Shown here: positions 1-5,575 of the stretch, piece by piece | Numbering within the stretch: position 1 is the first letter of the stretch | How the letters are laid out: each line of letters begins with the position of its first letter | Assembly (NCBI GenBank): GCA_027347125.1 | Contig: DAIERC010000364.1 | Coordinates: 1-5,575 of the forward strand | Length of the DNA stretch: 5,575 nt | From: Ignavibacteriales bacterium | Lineage (GTDB): Bacteria; Bacteroidota; Ignavibacteria; Ignavibacteriales; Ignavibacteriaceae | Direction of reading: 5' to 3' | Position numbers and translations under genes: made by a program | The notes under the pieces: generated by a model | The model's database searches: none | The model's input: only the letters and a program-made list of their open reading frames with translations | Told to the model about the DNA's origin: nothing

Positions 1-1
1 G

Positions 2-115
2 GTTGAAGAAGAAGCAACCGCCGACAAAATACTTAAAAAGATAAAACTGGTTGGCGATACAAAAAACGGATTATTTTTACTTGACAGGGAAATGGGAATG
101 CGCACAGCTAAATAA
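2..115 (+). CDS. C-terminal end of an unrecognised protein (5' end outside the window)
   Basis: An open frame enters from the left edge and ends with TAA at 113-115, giving the last 37 residues of a protein that starts with VEEEATADKILKK in this window and ends in MGMRTAK. The segment is hydrophilic and charged, with a probable helix rich in Lys and Glu followed by a short hydrophobic strand (GLFLLD). No cofactor motif, membrane segment or signal is visible. I do not recognise the family and assign no function. It is taken as real because the other two + frames give no comparable reading and because it converges neatly on nuoF, leaving 94 bp between the two stop codons. Its convergent orientation means it is not part of the nuo operon. 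Confidence is limited by the short length. Confidence 0.55.
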   Translation, partial: VEEEATADKILKKIKLVGDTKNGLFLLDREMGMRTAK

Positions 116-119
116 GGAA

Positions 120-206
120 AGCGAAATGTCAAAAGTCAAATGTGAGACGTGAAAGGTAATACGTATAAAATATTTCTTTCATATTTCGCGTTTGACTTTT
201 TACATT
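120..206. repeat. Long imperfect inverted repeat made of 7-bp units; possible bidirectional terminator
   Basis: Arms 125-156 and 175-206 pair around an 18-nt loop (157-174). Only two of the 32 positions are true mismatches in a + strand transcript (130/201 and 148/183), and five are G-U wobbles (141/190, 143/188, 146/185, 149/182, 156/175). Each arm is built from consecutive heptamers close to NGTSAAA: five in + orientation at 120-154 (for example AGTCAAA at 134-140) and four in minus orientation at 204-177. On the + strand a run of six T (214-219) follows 7 nt after the right arm, inside the end of nuoF, so the hairpin could terminate the + strand gene. On the minus strand it lies directly after the nuoF stop and could end or stabilise the nuo transcript. 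The heptamer structure suggests a dispersed intergenic repeat rather than a simple terminator; that is inference. Confidence 0.75.
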
Positions 207-209
207 AGA

Positions 210-1532
210 TCAATTTTTTATTTCGGCTAACGGAATCGCCGTGTGACGCATCGAATGAACTTTGTTGGCGACAGGTAATTCAACTGATTTTCCGACTCTT
301 GCTTCAAAGTAATCCCTAAATCTTGTTACCGTAAATCTAACAGGCCACGCGGCTGCTTCGCCTAGGGCGCATATTGTATTGCCTTCGATATTACTTGCGA
401 TGCTTATTAAAAGATCAAGGTCTTTAGTTGAACCTTCGCCTCTGGCTATACGGTCGAGTGTTTTTTGCAGCCAGCCTGTTCCTTCGCGGCAAGGGGTACA
501 TTGGCCGCAGCTTTCATGATGATAGAATTTGGAAATTCTTGCAAGTACTTTTACAAGATCGGTATCTTCATCCATAACCATAACTCCGCCGGTGCCTATG
601 GATGATCCTGCTGCTTTCAACGATTCGGCATCCATCTTAACGCCTTCAAGCTGATCCCCTCTTAACGGAGGCATTGAAGAACCGCCGGGTATTACACAAA
701 GAATTTTTTTATTACCGGGAACACCGCCGGCTATGTTATAAATAAGATCGGTCAAAAGCACACCGGAAGGTAATTCGTATACACCGGGTTTATTTACATG
801 GCCGCTTACGCCGAATAAAAGTGTACCCGGATGTTTCGGCTCGCCGATTTTGGAAAACCACTCCCAGCCTTTATTAATAATAGGCGGAACGTTTGTAATA
901 GTTTCAACATTATTAATTGTAGTTGGGCAGCCCCATAAACCGTTTTGAGCCGGGAAGGGCGGTTTAACCCTTGGGTATCCTCTTTTACCTTCGATAGAAT
1001 TCATAAGCGACGATTCCTCACCGCATATATAAGCGCCCGCACCTTTATGAACGTAAATGTTAACGGAGAAATCCGTACCGAAAGTATCTTTCATTTTATC
1101 GCCAACGTAACCGGCAGCGTAAGCGTCATCAAGAGCTTTCTGGAAAAGTTTAACCCATTTATGATATTCGCCGCGAATATAAACGTATGTTATTTTTGCA
1201 TGAATAGCATAGGCGGCAATTAAAATACCTTCAATTAATTGATGCGGATTAAATTCAAAAATTTGCCTGTCTTTAAAAGATCCCGGTTCGCTTTCGTCGC
1301 CGTTTATACAAAGATATTTCGGCTTATCTGTTGTCTTAGGCATAAAGCTCCACTTTAAGCCCGCGGAAAAAGCAGCGCCGCCTCTGCCGCGCAGACCGGA
1401 TTTTTTTACCTGGTCTATTATATCATCAGGTGTTTGTCCAAAAGCTTTTTTAGCGGCTGAATACCCGCCGTTATTAACATAAACATCTATAAGATGAAAA
1501 TCTTTTATATCCGGTAATACAATCTTTTCCAT
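210..1532 (-). CDS. nuoF: NADH-quinone oxidoreductase subunit F (NADH/FMN-binding, 51 kDa)
   Basis: NuoF is the NADH dehydrogenase subunit of complex I. It binds NADH and FMN, takes a hydride from NADH and passes electrons to the N3 4Fe-4S cluster, on the cytoplasmic arm. At 440 aa it matches the family (about 420-450). Visible motifs are the glycine-rich loop GLRGRGGAAF (46-55), NGDESEPG (77-84) and GAGAYICGEE (164-173) of the nucleotide/FMN site, an SLBB-like segment (about 237-290), and the cluster motif ESCGQCTPC with Cys342, Cys345 and Cys348 plus Cys388 in NTICALGE. All four cluster ligands are present. The loop reads GGAAF instead of GGAGF, a common variant in relatives. The ATG at 1530-1532 directly abuts the nuoE stop TAA (1533-1535) with no spacer and no clear Shine-Dalgarno, so translational coupling is likely. 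The length excludes HydB-type homologues, which carry extra terminal ferredoxin domains. It is the last nuo gene here, followed by a palindrome and a convergent gene. Confidence 0.97.
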   Translation of the reverse strand: MEKIVLPDIKDFHLIDVYVNNGGYSAAKKAFGQTPDDIIDQVKKSGLRGRGGAAFSAGLKWSFMPKTTDKPKYLCINGDESEPGSFKDRQIFEFNPHQLIEGILIAAYAIHAKITYVYIRGEYHKWVKLFQKALDDAYAAGYVGDKMKDTFGTDFSVNIYVHKGAGAYICGEESSLMNSIEGKRGYPRVKPPFPAQNGLWGCPTTINNVETITNVPPIINKGWEWFSKIGEPKHPGTLLFGVSGHVNKPGVYELPSGVLLTDLIYNIAGGVPGNKKILCVIPGGSSMPPLRGDQLEGVKMDAESLKAAGSSIGTGGVMVMDEDTDLVKVLARISKFYHHESCGQCTPCREGTGWLQKTLDRIARGEGSTKDLDLLISIASNIEGNTICALGEAAAWPVRFTVTRFRDYFEARVGKSVELPVANKVHSMRHTAIPLAEIKN

Positions 1533-2015
1533 TTAATTCTTTTGCTTTAAGGATTCTAAAATTTGATCTACTTTTTCGAGGTCCAGGTTTTCATAGAAGT
1601 CTTCATTAACCGCAATCATAGGCGCCGTACCGCAAGAGCCCATGCACTCAACTTCCTCAAGTGAAAAAAGATTATCTTCCGTAAGGCCGCCGTTTTCTAT
1701 TTTTAATTTTTCTCTTACATAATCATAAATACGGTAACCGCCTCTAAGCATGCATGAAACATTGGTGCAAACTTGAAGATGATACTTTCCTACCGGCTTT
1801 TGATGGAACATGGTATAAAACGTAACCACCCCGAGCACATCCTCTTTTGTCATTTCAAGAACAGATGCAACTTCAGCCATCGCTTCGCCAGAGATGAATC
1901 CGTTTTGTTCCTGCGCAATATAAAGCACCGGCATAACTGCGGGTTTCTTCTCGGGATACTTTTTTAGTACCTCTTCAATCTTTTTAAGATTTTCTTCTGT
2001 GAATTTGAATTCCAT
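1533..2015 (-). CDS. nuoE: NADH-quinone oxidoreductase subunit E (2Fe-2S, 24 kDa)
   Basis: NuoE is the thioredoxin-like 2Fe-2S subunit that partners NuoF in the NADH-input module of complex I and carries the off-path N1a cluster. The protein has 160 aa, usual for the family. An N-terminal helical region (about 1-60, with MPVLYIAQEQNGFIS at 28-42) is followed by the thioredoxin-fold domain. The four cluster ligands are in place: Cys83 and Cys88 in QVCTNVSC, then Cys124 and Cys128 in ECMGSCG. The GVVTFYTMF stretch (62-70) is also characteristic. The start at 2013-2015 follows a 28-bp, purely A/T-rich spacer after nuoD and has no Shine-Dalgarno, as is usual for Bacteroidota-like leaders. The stop TAA touches the nuoF ATG. 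HoxE or HydC-type homologues look similar, but the nuo context settles the assignment. Confidence 0.97.
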   Translation of the reverse strand: MEFKFTEENLKKIEEVLKKYPEKKPAVMPVLYIAQEQNGFISGEAMAEVASVLEMTKEDVLGVVTFYTMFHQKPVGKYHLQVCTNVSCMLRGGYRIYDYVREKLKIENGGLTEDNLFSLEEVECMGSCGTAPMIAVNEDFYENLDLEKVDQILESLKQKN

Positions 2016-2046
2016 TAAATTTTCAATTTTTAATTTTTAATTGTCA
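2016..2046 (-). repeat. A/T-only nuoD-nuoE spacer sharing a motif with the nuoA leader
   Basis: The nuoD-nuoE spacer (2016-2043) is made of iterated AATTAAAA-like words on the minus strand. Together with the nuoD stop TGA it contains TGACAA followed by TTAAAAATTAAA (2046 down to 2029). The leader of nuoA has the same two blocks (4726 down to 4708) with one extra A between them. This could be a copy of a short A/T-rich intergenic repeat, or convergence of A-rich ribosome-loading leaders in an organism without Shine-Dalgarno use. The low complexity makes chance a serious alternative. Confidence 0.4.
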
Positions 2047-3297
2047 CTTGTCCGCTTCGCCCATAACAGGATCAATACTTCCTATAATTGCAACCACATC
2101 CGAAACCATTTGCCCTTTTACCAGATGAGGCAAAGCCTGTAGGTTAACAAACGAGGGTGAGCGGATTTTGCACTTCCACGGGCGGCCTTCACCCTGGCTA
2201 ACAAAGTAAAATCCAAGTTCTCCTTTAGGGTTTTCAACGGCGGAATAAACATCTCCTGCCGGAGGATTTATTCCGAAATTAACAATCATAAAATCGTGAA
2301 TAAGTTCTTCCATGCGTGAGTATATTTCCGTCTTCTTTGGAAGAACTTTTTTGGGTTGATTAAGCAGCGTATCTCCCTGAGGCATTTTATCAAGTACCTG
2401 GCGAATAATTTTAATGCTTTCTCTGGTTTCATCCGCTCTTACAAAATATCTTGACAGCGAATCACCTTCCGGATAAGTAACTACTTTAAAATCCATTTCA
2501 TTATAAAAGAGATAAGGAGTAGCTCTTCTTAGATCCAATTCTACGCCGCTGCCTCTAAGGCTTGGTCCTGTTAAACCGTAATCAATCGCGTCTTTAGCTG
2601 AAATTACACCTACCCCATCCAACCTTTCAACAAAAATCCTGTTTGTGTTAAGCAGTCTTTCGCATTCGTCAAGATTTTCTTCATACTGATTTATAAACCA
2701 TTTAACTTTTGCAAGAGCTTCGGGCTGAATATCGTTGGCAACACCGCCAATTCTTGTATAACTGTTTGTAAAACGTGCGCCGCACAAAATATCCCATATA
2801 TCAAGAATTTTTTCTCTTTCTCTTAACGTCCACAGGAACACCGTTAAAGCGCCAACATCCATAGCAAGCGCGCCGATCGCAACAAGATGCGAGGCAATTC
2901 TGGCAAGCTCGGAAACCATCATGCGTATATATTGGGCTCTCGGCGGAGCTTCAATTCCCGCAAGCTTTTCAACGGCTAAAACCCACGCAACATTATTGGC
3001 CATTGGCGAAAGATAATCTAGCCGATCGGTGTGAGGAATAAATTCGTAATACGACATATTCTCAGCCATCTTTTCATAGCCGCGGTGCAGGTATCCTAAT
3101 TCGGGAACGCAAGCAACAACTGTTTCGCCATCCAGCCTTAACAGTAACCTTAGAACGCCGTGTGTTGCTGGATGCTGCGGCCCCATATTAAGAATCATTT
3201 CATTTTCAAGCGCATCATCAACGGTAATATCCGTATCGGCATCTAATAATGCTTCTAAAATTTTCGGGTGAACATCGTCTTTAGTTAATCTTTCCAT
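2044..3297 (-). CDS. nuoD: NADH-quinone oxidoreductase subunit D (49 kDa, quinone site)
   Basis: NuoD forms most of the quinone-binding pocket of complex I, next to the N2 cluster of NuoB at the base of the cytoplasmic arm, and descends from the large subunit of NiFe hydrogenases. The 417-aa length is typical. Visible are NMGPQHPATHGVLR (37-50), LGYLHRGYEKM (67-77), FIPHTDRLDYLSPM (86-99), the C-terminal RSPSFVNLQAL (379-389) and the closing GSIDPVMGEADK (406-417). The quinone headgroup residues known from bovine (His59, Tyr108) and Thermus (His38, Tyr87) correspond to His46 and Tyr95, with the same 49-residue spacing. The hydrogenase metal-binding cysteines are absent, as expected. The last residue is Lys where Arg is common. 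A GAAGG sequence lies 9 nt upstream of the ATG, partly inside a small AGCC-GAA-GGCT hairpin (3305-3315), so ribosome binding here is uncertain. It is separate from nuoC, unlike the NuoCD fusion of enterobacteria. Confidence 0.98.
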   Translation of the reverse strand: MERLTKDDVHPKILEALLDADTDITVDDALENEMILNMGPQHPATHGVLRLLLRLDGETVVACVPELGYLHRGYEKMAENMSYYEFIPHTDRLDYLSPMANNVAWVLAVEKLAGIEAPPRAQYIRMMVSELARIASHLVAIGALAMDVGALTVFLWTLREREKILDIWDILCGARFTNSYTRIGGVANDIQPEALAKVKWFINQYEENLDECERLLNTNRIFVERLDGVGVISAKDAIDYGLTGPSLRGSGVELDLRRATPYLFYNEMDFKVVTYPEGDSLSRYFVRADETRESIKIIRQVLDKMPQGDTLLNQPKKVLPKKTEIYSRMEELIHDFMIVNFGINPPAGDVYSAVENPKGELGFYFVSQGEGRPWKCKIRSPSFVNLQALPHLVKGQMVSDVVAIIGSIDPVMGEADK

Positions 3298-3324
3298 ACT
3301 TGATAGCCTTCGGCTTAACCTCTT

Positions 3325-3813
3325 TTATTTCTTGGGAAGTGGAAGTGACCCCGGAATTCCCATAACGGGAAAATCTTTACGCAACGGATAATATTCAAAC
3401 TCTTCCGGCATGTACATTCTTCTTAAGTCGGGATGGTTACTAAATTTTATCCCGTACATATCATAAGTTTCTCTTTCGTGCCAGTTGGCGGTTTTCCAAA
3501 CGGAAGCAACGGAATCTATTGAACAATCGGATTCATCAACATCAACTTTTACAGCTAGCCTATTTTTACTTTTTAAAGAGAAGATATGATAAACAACTGT
3601 AAACCTATTTTTTCGTTTAGCCCAATCAATGGCGGTAATGTCTTCGCAAAGAGTAAATTGAAGGTCGGCGTTTTCTTTTAAGAATTTGCAAACTTTTACA
3701 ATATGCTGTTTTTCCACGCGCAAAGTAAGCTCATTTTTATATTCGATAAGCTCCACATTTACACCGGGAAAATTTTCTTTTAATAGATGAGCTATTATTT
3801 CTTTTAAATCCAT
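3325..3813 (-). CDS. nuoC: NADH-quinone oxidoreductase subunit C (30 kDa)
   Basis: NuoC is a cofactor-free structural subunit of the connecting module that packs on NuoD and NuoB in the cytoplasmic arm. The 162 residues fit the unfused bacterial form. The ITAIDW stretch (59-64) and the long family signature near the C terminus are clear: SVWKTANWHERETYDMYGI (104-122), HPDLRRMYMPEEF (127-139) and YPLRKDFPVMG (142-152). The start at 3811-3813 is preceded by an A/T-rich stretch without Shine-Dalgarno and lies only 3 bp after the nuoB stop, which favours coupled translation. A 27-bp spacer separates its stop TAA from nuoD. The basic tail ends in KK. No anomaly is seen. Confidence 0.97.
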   Translation of the reverse strand: MDLKEIIAHLLKENFPGVNVELIEYKNELTLRVEKQHIVKVCKFLKENADLQFTLCEDITAIDWAKRKNRFTVVYHIFSLKSKNRLAVKVDVDESDCSIDSVASVWKTANWHERETYDMYGIKFSNHPDLRRMYMPEEFEYYPLRKDFPVMGIPGSLPLPKK

Positions 3814-3816
3814 ATT

Positions 3817-4338
3817 TTAATTGCTCTGTAAAACGGTTAATTCGGGAAGTTTTATATCTTGGAAATCTTTTGCCCTGGTCTTCCCAATTTTATCTTGTAT
3901 TTGAATTAAAGCGTTTAGGAGATTATCCGGACGCGGCGGACAACCGGCGAGATAAATATCCACAGGAAGAAATTGATCTATGCCCTGCACAACATTATAA
4001 GAACGGTACATGCCGCCTGAAGATGTGCAAGCGCCCATTGCAATTACCCATTTCGGGTCGGGCATCTGGTCGTAAATTTTTCGTACTACATGCGACATTT
4101 TGTATGTAACTGTTCCGGCAACAATCATCAAATCGCACTGCCTTGGCGTAAACCTCATTACTTCGGAACCGAAGCGCGCTATATCGTACTTTGGATCGCC
4201 GGCAGCCATCATTTCAATTGCGCAGCATGAAATTCCCATAGGCATTGGCCAAACAGAATATTTTCTAGACCACTCGATTATCGCATCTAATTTTGTAGTA
4301 AAAAAACCGTCATCAGTAAGTTTAGCTTCTAATCCCAT
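3817..4338 (-). CDS. nuoB: NADH-quinone oxidoreductase subunit B (20 kDa, N2 4Fe-4S cluster)
   Basis: NuoB holds the terminal 4Fe-4S cluster N2, which reduces quinone in the pocket shared with NuoD. The 173-aa length is normal. The four ligands are intact: tandem Cys38-Cys39 in MGISCCAIEMM, Cys104 in AMGACTSSGGMY, and Cys133 in LAGCPPRPDNLL. The PRQCDLMIVAGTVT block (65-78) is also diagnostic. The N-terminal part before the cysteines reads WPMPMGISCC, a common variation on the WPxTFGLACC seen in proteobacteria. The ATG at 4336-4338 lies inside the end of nuoA: the two genes overlap by 10 bp. It has the best Shine-Dalgarno of the operon (AGGTGG, 6-nt spacing). The homologous small subunits of group 4 hydrogenases and formate hydrogenlyase are excluded by the surrounding nuo genes. 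Confidence 0.98.
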   Translation of the reverse strand: MGLEAKLTDDGFFTTKLDAIIEWSRKYSVWPMPMGISCCAIEMMAAGDPKYDIARFGSEVMRFTPRQCDLMIVAGTVTYKMSHVVRKIYDQMPDPKWVIAMGACTSSGGMYRSYNVVQGIDQFLPVDIYLAGCPPRPDNLLNALIQIQDKIGKTRAKDFQDIKLPELTVLQSN

Positions 4339-4697
4339 TTAAAACCACCTTTCTTAAACACATATAGATATCCTAGTTCGAGCACAATCAAAAATATTAA
4401 CATAGATATAAAAACAGAAATACCCAGCTCGCTAAACATTTTCTTAAATTCTACCGCCCAGGGATAAACAAAAATTACTTCAAGGTCAAAAACTATAAAG
4501 AACATCGCAACCAAATAATATTTTACCGATACTCTTTCGTTCGTTGTACCGACAGGCCTCATGCCGCTTTCATAAGTTGATTGCTTCGCTTGACTGGGCC
4601 TTTTAGGACCGAAAATTTCAGAGGCAGCAACGGTTCCGATAGCAAAAATAATCGCAAACCCTAGTACCATGAAAACAGGAATATATTGTTCAATCAT
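4329..4697 (-). CDS. nuoA: NADH-quinone oxidoreductase subunit A (membrane subunit)
   Basis: NuoA (ND3 homologue) is a small integral membrane subunit at the heel of complex I, where the cytoplasmic arm meets the membrane arm. The 122-aa protein has three predicted membrane helices at about 5-27, 60-80 and 91-114. The long loop after helix 1 carries the conserved GPKRPSQAKQSTYESGMRP (30-48). The second helix carries FFIVFDLEVIFVYPW (66-80) with the family's acidic residues Asp71 and Glu73. The protein ends KKGGFKWD. The ATG at 4695-4697 is the first gene start of the operon; the leader is A/T-rich and has no Shine-Dalgarno. Its 3' end overlaps nuoB by 10 bp (shared ATGGGATTAG). A probable promoter lies 28-58 bp upstream. 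No anomaly is seen. Confidence 0.97.
   Translation of the reverse strand: MIEQYIPVFMVLGFAIIFAIGTVAASEIFGPKRPSQAKQSTYESGMRPVGTTNERVSVKYYLVAMFFIVFDLEVIFVYPWAVEFKKMFSELGISVFISMLIFLIVLELGYLYVFKKGGFKWD
4345..4350 (-). promoter_or_regulatory. Ribosome binding site of nuoB, inside nuoA
   Basis: On the minus strand AGGTGG ends 6 nt before the nuoB ATG, an almost ideal Shine-Dalgarno. It is the only strong one in the operon; nuoA, nuoC, nuoE and nuoF have A/T-rich leaders instead. The same bases encode part of the Lys-Gly-Gly-Phe tail of NuoA, so the match could partly reflect protein constraint rather than selection for ribosome binding. Confidence 0.6.
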
Positions 4698-4724
4698 TGG
4701 GATTTAATTTAATTTTTAATTTGT

Positions 4725-4755
4725 CAAACTTATCCAAAAATAGCTTTATTGTCAA
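4725..4755 (-). promoter_or_regulatory. Probable promoter of the nuo operon
   Basis: Reading the minus strand, TTGACA (4755-4750) is followed after 17 nt by TAAGTTTG (4732-4725). The second element fits the Bacteroidota -7 consensus TAnnTTTG exactly, and the first fits both the Bacteroidota TTG element and the classical -35 box. Transcription would begin around 4715-4720, leaving a short leader of about 20 nt before the nuoA ATG at 4697. The position directly upstream of the first operon gene supports it; start-site mapping is absent. No operator-like palindrome is evident at the elements. Confidence 0.6.
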
Positions 4756-4998
4756 TTTAGAGAATTAGTACAACAACTTGAATAAGTTATTCTTAACACA
4801 TATCACAGCTCAAAATAATACTATTAATTCTCAGCCAAAAGCATACTCACCTTCGACGAAAACAAGATCAAGTTAATACAATCGATGCAATCAGCAATTC
4901 ACATATAAAACAATTAATAACTCAATAACGATAAATTACTGTCAGCGTTCAACAAGGATAAGTTCAAGAACATACAAACATGCGTTCATGCAATCTTA
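4756..4998. other. Intergenic stretch between receptor gene and nuo promoter, nothing recognised
   Basis: About 240 bp of A+T-rich sequence separates the receptor stop from the nuo promoter. On the + strand C clearly outnumbers G through most of it. No open frame with coding character, no tRNA-like fold and no GC-rich hairpin followed by a T run on the minus strand is visible, so I cannot place a terminator for the receptor gene. Small items only: a weak hairpin AACTT-GAAT-AAGTT (4775-4788), a direct repeat GCGTTCA (4945-4951 and 4982-4988), and GTTCAAGAAC (4962-4971), whose ends are complementary. Confidence 0.5.
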
Positions 4999-5575
4999 CT
5001 ACAGTTCATATTTAATCTTGAACGTAACATTCCTTCTTTCCTCGAAGCTTGCGCCGCTAAAGAATGCGCCTTTTATTAAATGAGCATGATCGAGCAAGTT
5101 AGATACGTAAAGCGACGGTTCAAGTTTATGCCCGTTGCCGATATTAAAGATATAACCGCCCGATAAATTAAGTATCCACGAAGGCGCGGTATGCGCTGCC
5201 TGGTTAAAATCAAAAAGCCCGGTTTTAAAGGAGTAATTATTATTACCGTTTGCCAAACCAGAACCGTAAACCGCTACAAGATTTAAGAACCAATCCTGCG
5301 GTTGATAATTTAACCCGACAACCATCGATAATCTTTGATCATGATCCAGATCGAAAGGCGCCGTGGAACTATCGGAAGGAATAAATCCGCCTGATACCGG
5401 GCCGGTGCCGTAAGCGTGAATGAGCGATCCGTTAAAATAACCGGATAAAGGACTCGAGGGATCACCGTAAGTTAAGCTTAATTCTATTCCGCTTACTTTT
5501 ATGTTGTTGATGTTAACATTTACTCTAATAGTACTGGAACCCAAAGTTTCATCATCTAATCCGGGTGAAGAATCT
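4999..5575 (-). CDS. TonB-dependent outer-membrane receptor, C-terminal part (5' end outside the window)
   Basis: The frame is open to the right edge and ends with TAG at 4999-5001, giving the last 191 residues of a beta-barrel protein. The visible part begins DSSPGLDDETL and shows alternating hydrophobic/polar strands joined by turns rich in Gly, Asn, Asp and Ser. It contains the hallmark FDLDHDQRLSMVVGLNY (74-90 of the fragment), followed by a DWFLNLVAVYGSGL strand, the PSWILNLSGGYIFNIG strand pair, YVSNLLDHAHL, and a last strand RNVTFKIKYEL. This pattern is typical of the barrel end of TonB-dependent receptors with a carboxypeptidase-like N-terminal domain in Bacteroidota and Ignavibacteriota. 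Such proteins import large ligands across the outer membrane, but the ligand cannot be told. The chain ends in Leu rather than the usual aromatic residue. A TTG at 5542-5544 could be misread as a start; the frame clearly continues upstream. It is co-oriented with nuo but 301 bp away, so probably a separate transcript. Confidence 0.85.
   Translation of the reverse strand, partial: DSSPGLDDETLGSSTIRVNVNINNIKVSGIELSLTYGDPSSPLSGYFNGSLIHAYGTGPVSGGFIPSDSSTAPFDLDHDQRLSMVVGLNYQPQDWFLNLVAVYGSGLANGNNNYSFKTGLFDFNQAAHTAPSWILNLSGGYIFNIGNGHKLEPSLYVSNLLDHAHLIKGAFFSGASFEERRNVTFKIKYEL

Noticed and set aside
945..1223. 92-codon open frame on the + strand
   Set aside because: It lies wholly opposite nuoF, which has complete motifs and full length; the translated product shows no family features.
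1773..1967. 64-codon open frame on the + strand
   Set aside because: It is antisense to nuoE, whose cysteine ligands fall in this region; no independent coding sign.
210..2015. NuoE/NuoF pair as a bifurcating hydrogenase or formate dehydrogenase module
   Set aside because: No hydrogenase or dehydrogenase catalytic gene is present, NuoF lacks the extra ferredoxin domains of HydB, and the pair follows nuoA-D directly.
3305..3315. Hairpin AGCC-GAA-GGCT in the nuoC-nuoD gap as a regulatory element
   Set aside because: A 4-bp stem with a 3-nt loop is weak; it overlaps a possible ribosome site, but nothing else supports a regulatory role.
3870..4342. Two + strand open frames (3870-4109 and 4100-4342)
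   Set aside because: Both are opposite nuoB and nothing recognisable is encoded; they are shadows of its codon pattern.
4775..4788. Small inverted repeat AACTT-GAAT-AAGTT as terminator or operator
   Set aside because: The stem is only 5 bp, A/T-rich and lacks a following T run on the minus strand; expected by chance in such sequence.
4999..5544. Complete 181-aa protein starting at TTG 5542-5544
   Set aside because: The frame stays open to the window edge and the barrel strands indicate a truncated large receptor, so the TTG is an internal Leu codon.
1..5575. A novel defence, mobile or biosynthetic system
   Set aside because: No CRISPR repeats, transposase, integrase, tRNA, toxin-antitoxin pair or unknown conserved gene is visible; nearly all the sequence is accounted for by standard complex I genes and one receptor.

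Overview
The window is a bacterial chromosomal segment dominated by one minus-strand operon, nuoA-nuoB-nuoC-nuoD-nuoE-nuoF. It encodes six subunits of respiratory complex I (NADH:quinone oxidoreductase). The organism looks like a member of the Bacteroidota/Ignavibacteriota (FCB) group. Reasons: a SusC/TonB-type outer-membrane receptor is next door, leaders are A/T-rich and mostly lack a Shine-Dalgarno, a promoter of the TTG...TAnnTTTG kind precedes nuoA, NuoC and NuoD are separate rather than fused, and base composition is moderately A+T-rich. The presence of nuoE and nuoF argues against the green sulfur bacteria (Chlorobiaceae), whose complex I lacks the NADH-input subunits. The phylum call is inference, not proof.

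Layout on the + coordinate axis: 2-115 is the 3' end of an unrecognised + strand gene. Positions 116-209 are a short convergent intergenic stretch holding a 32-bp-arm inverted repeat built from degenerate 7-bp units. Positions 210-4697 are the nuo operon, read right to left, with a 10-bp nuoA/nuoB overlap, a 3-bp nuoB/nuoC gap, about 28-bp gaps around nuoD and a zero-base nuoE/nuoF junction. Positions 4698-4998 are a 301-bp A+T-rich gap with the probable nuo promoter next to nuoA and otherwise nothing recognisable. Positions 4999-5575 are the C-terminal end of a TonB-dependent receptor on the minus strand, running off the window.

The genes work together as follows. NuoF (FMN, NADH site, 4Fe-4S) and NuoE (2Fe-2S) take electrons from NADH. 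NuoB (terminal N2 cluster), NuoC and NuoD form the connecting module and the quinone pocket. NuoA is a small membrane subunit at the junction with the membrane arm. NuoG, H, I, J, K, L, M and N are not here, and a convergent gene follows nuoF, so the remaining subunits must be encoded elsewhere if the complex is complete. All key cofactor ligands visible in the six subunits are intact. I found no convincing novel system. The items most worth a second look are the heptamer-based palindrome after nuoF and the split of the complex I locus.
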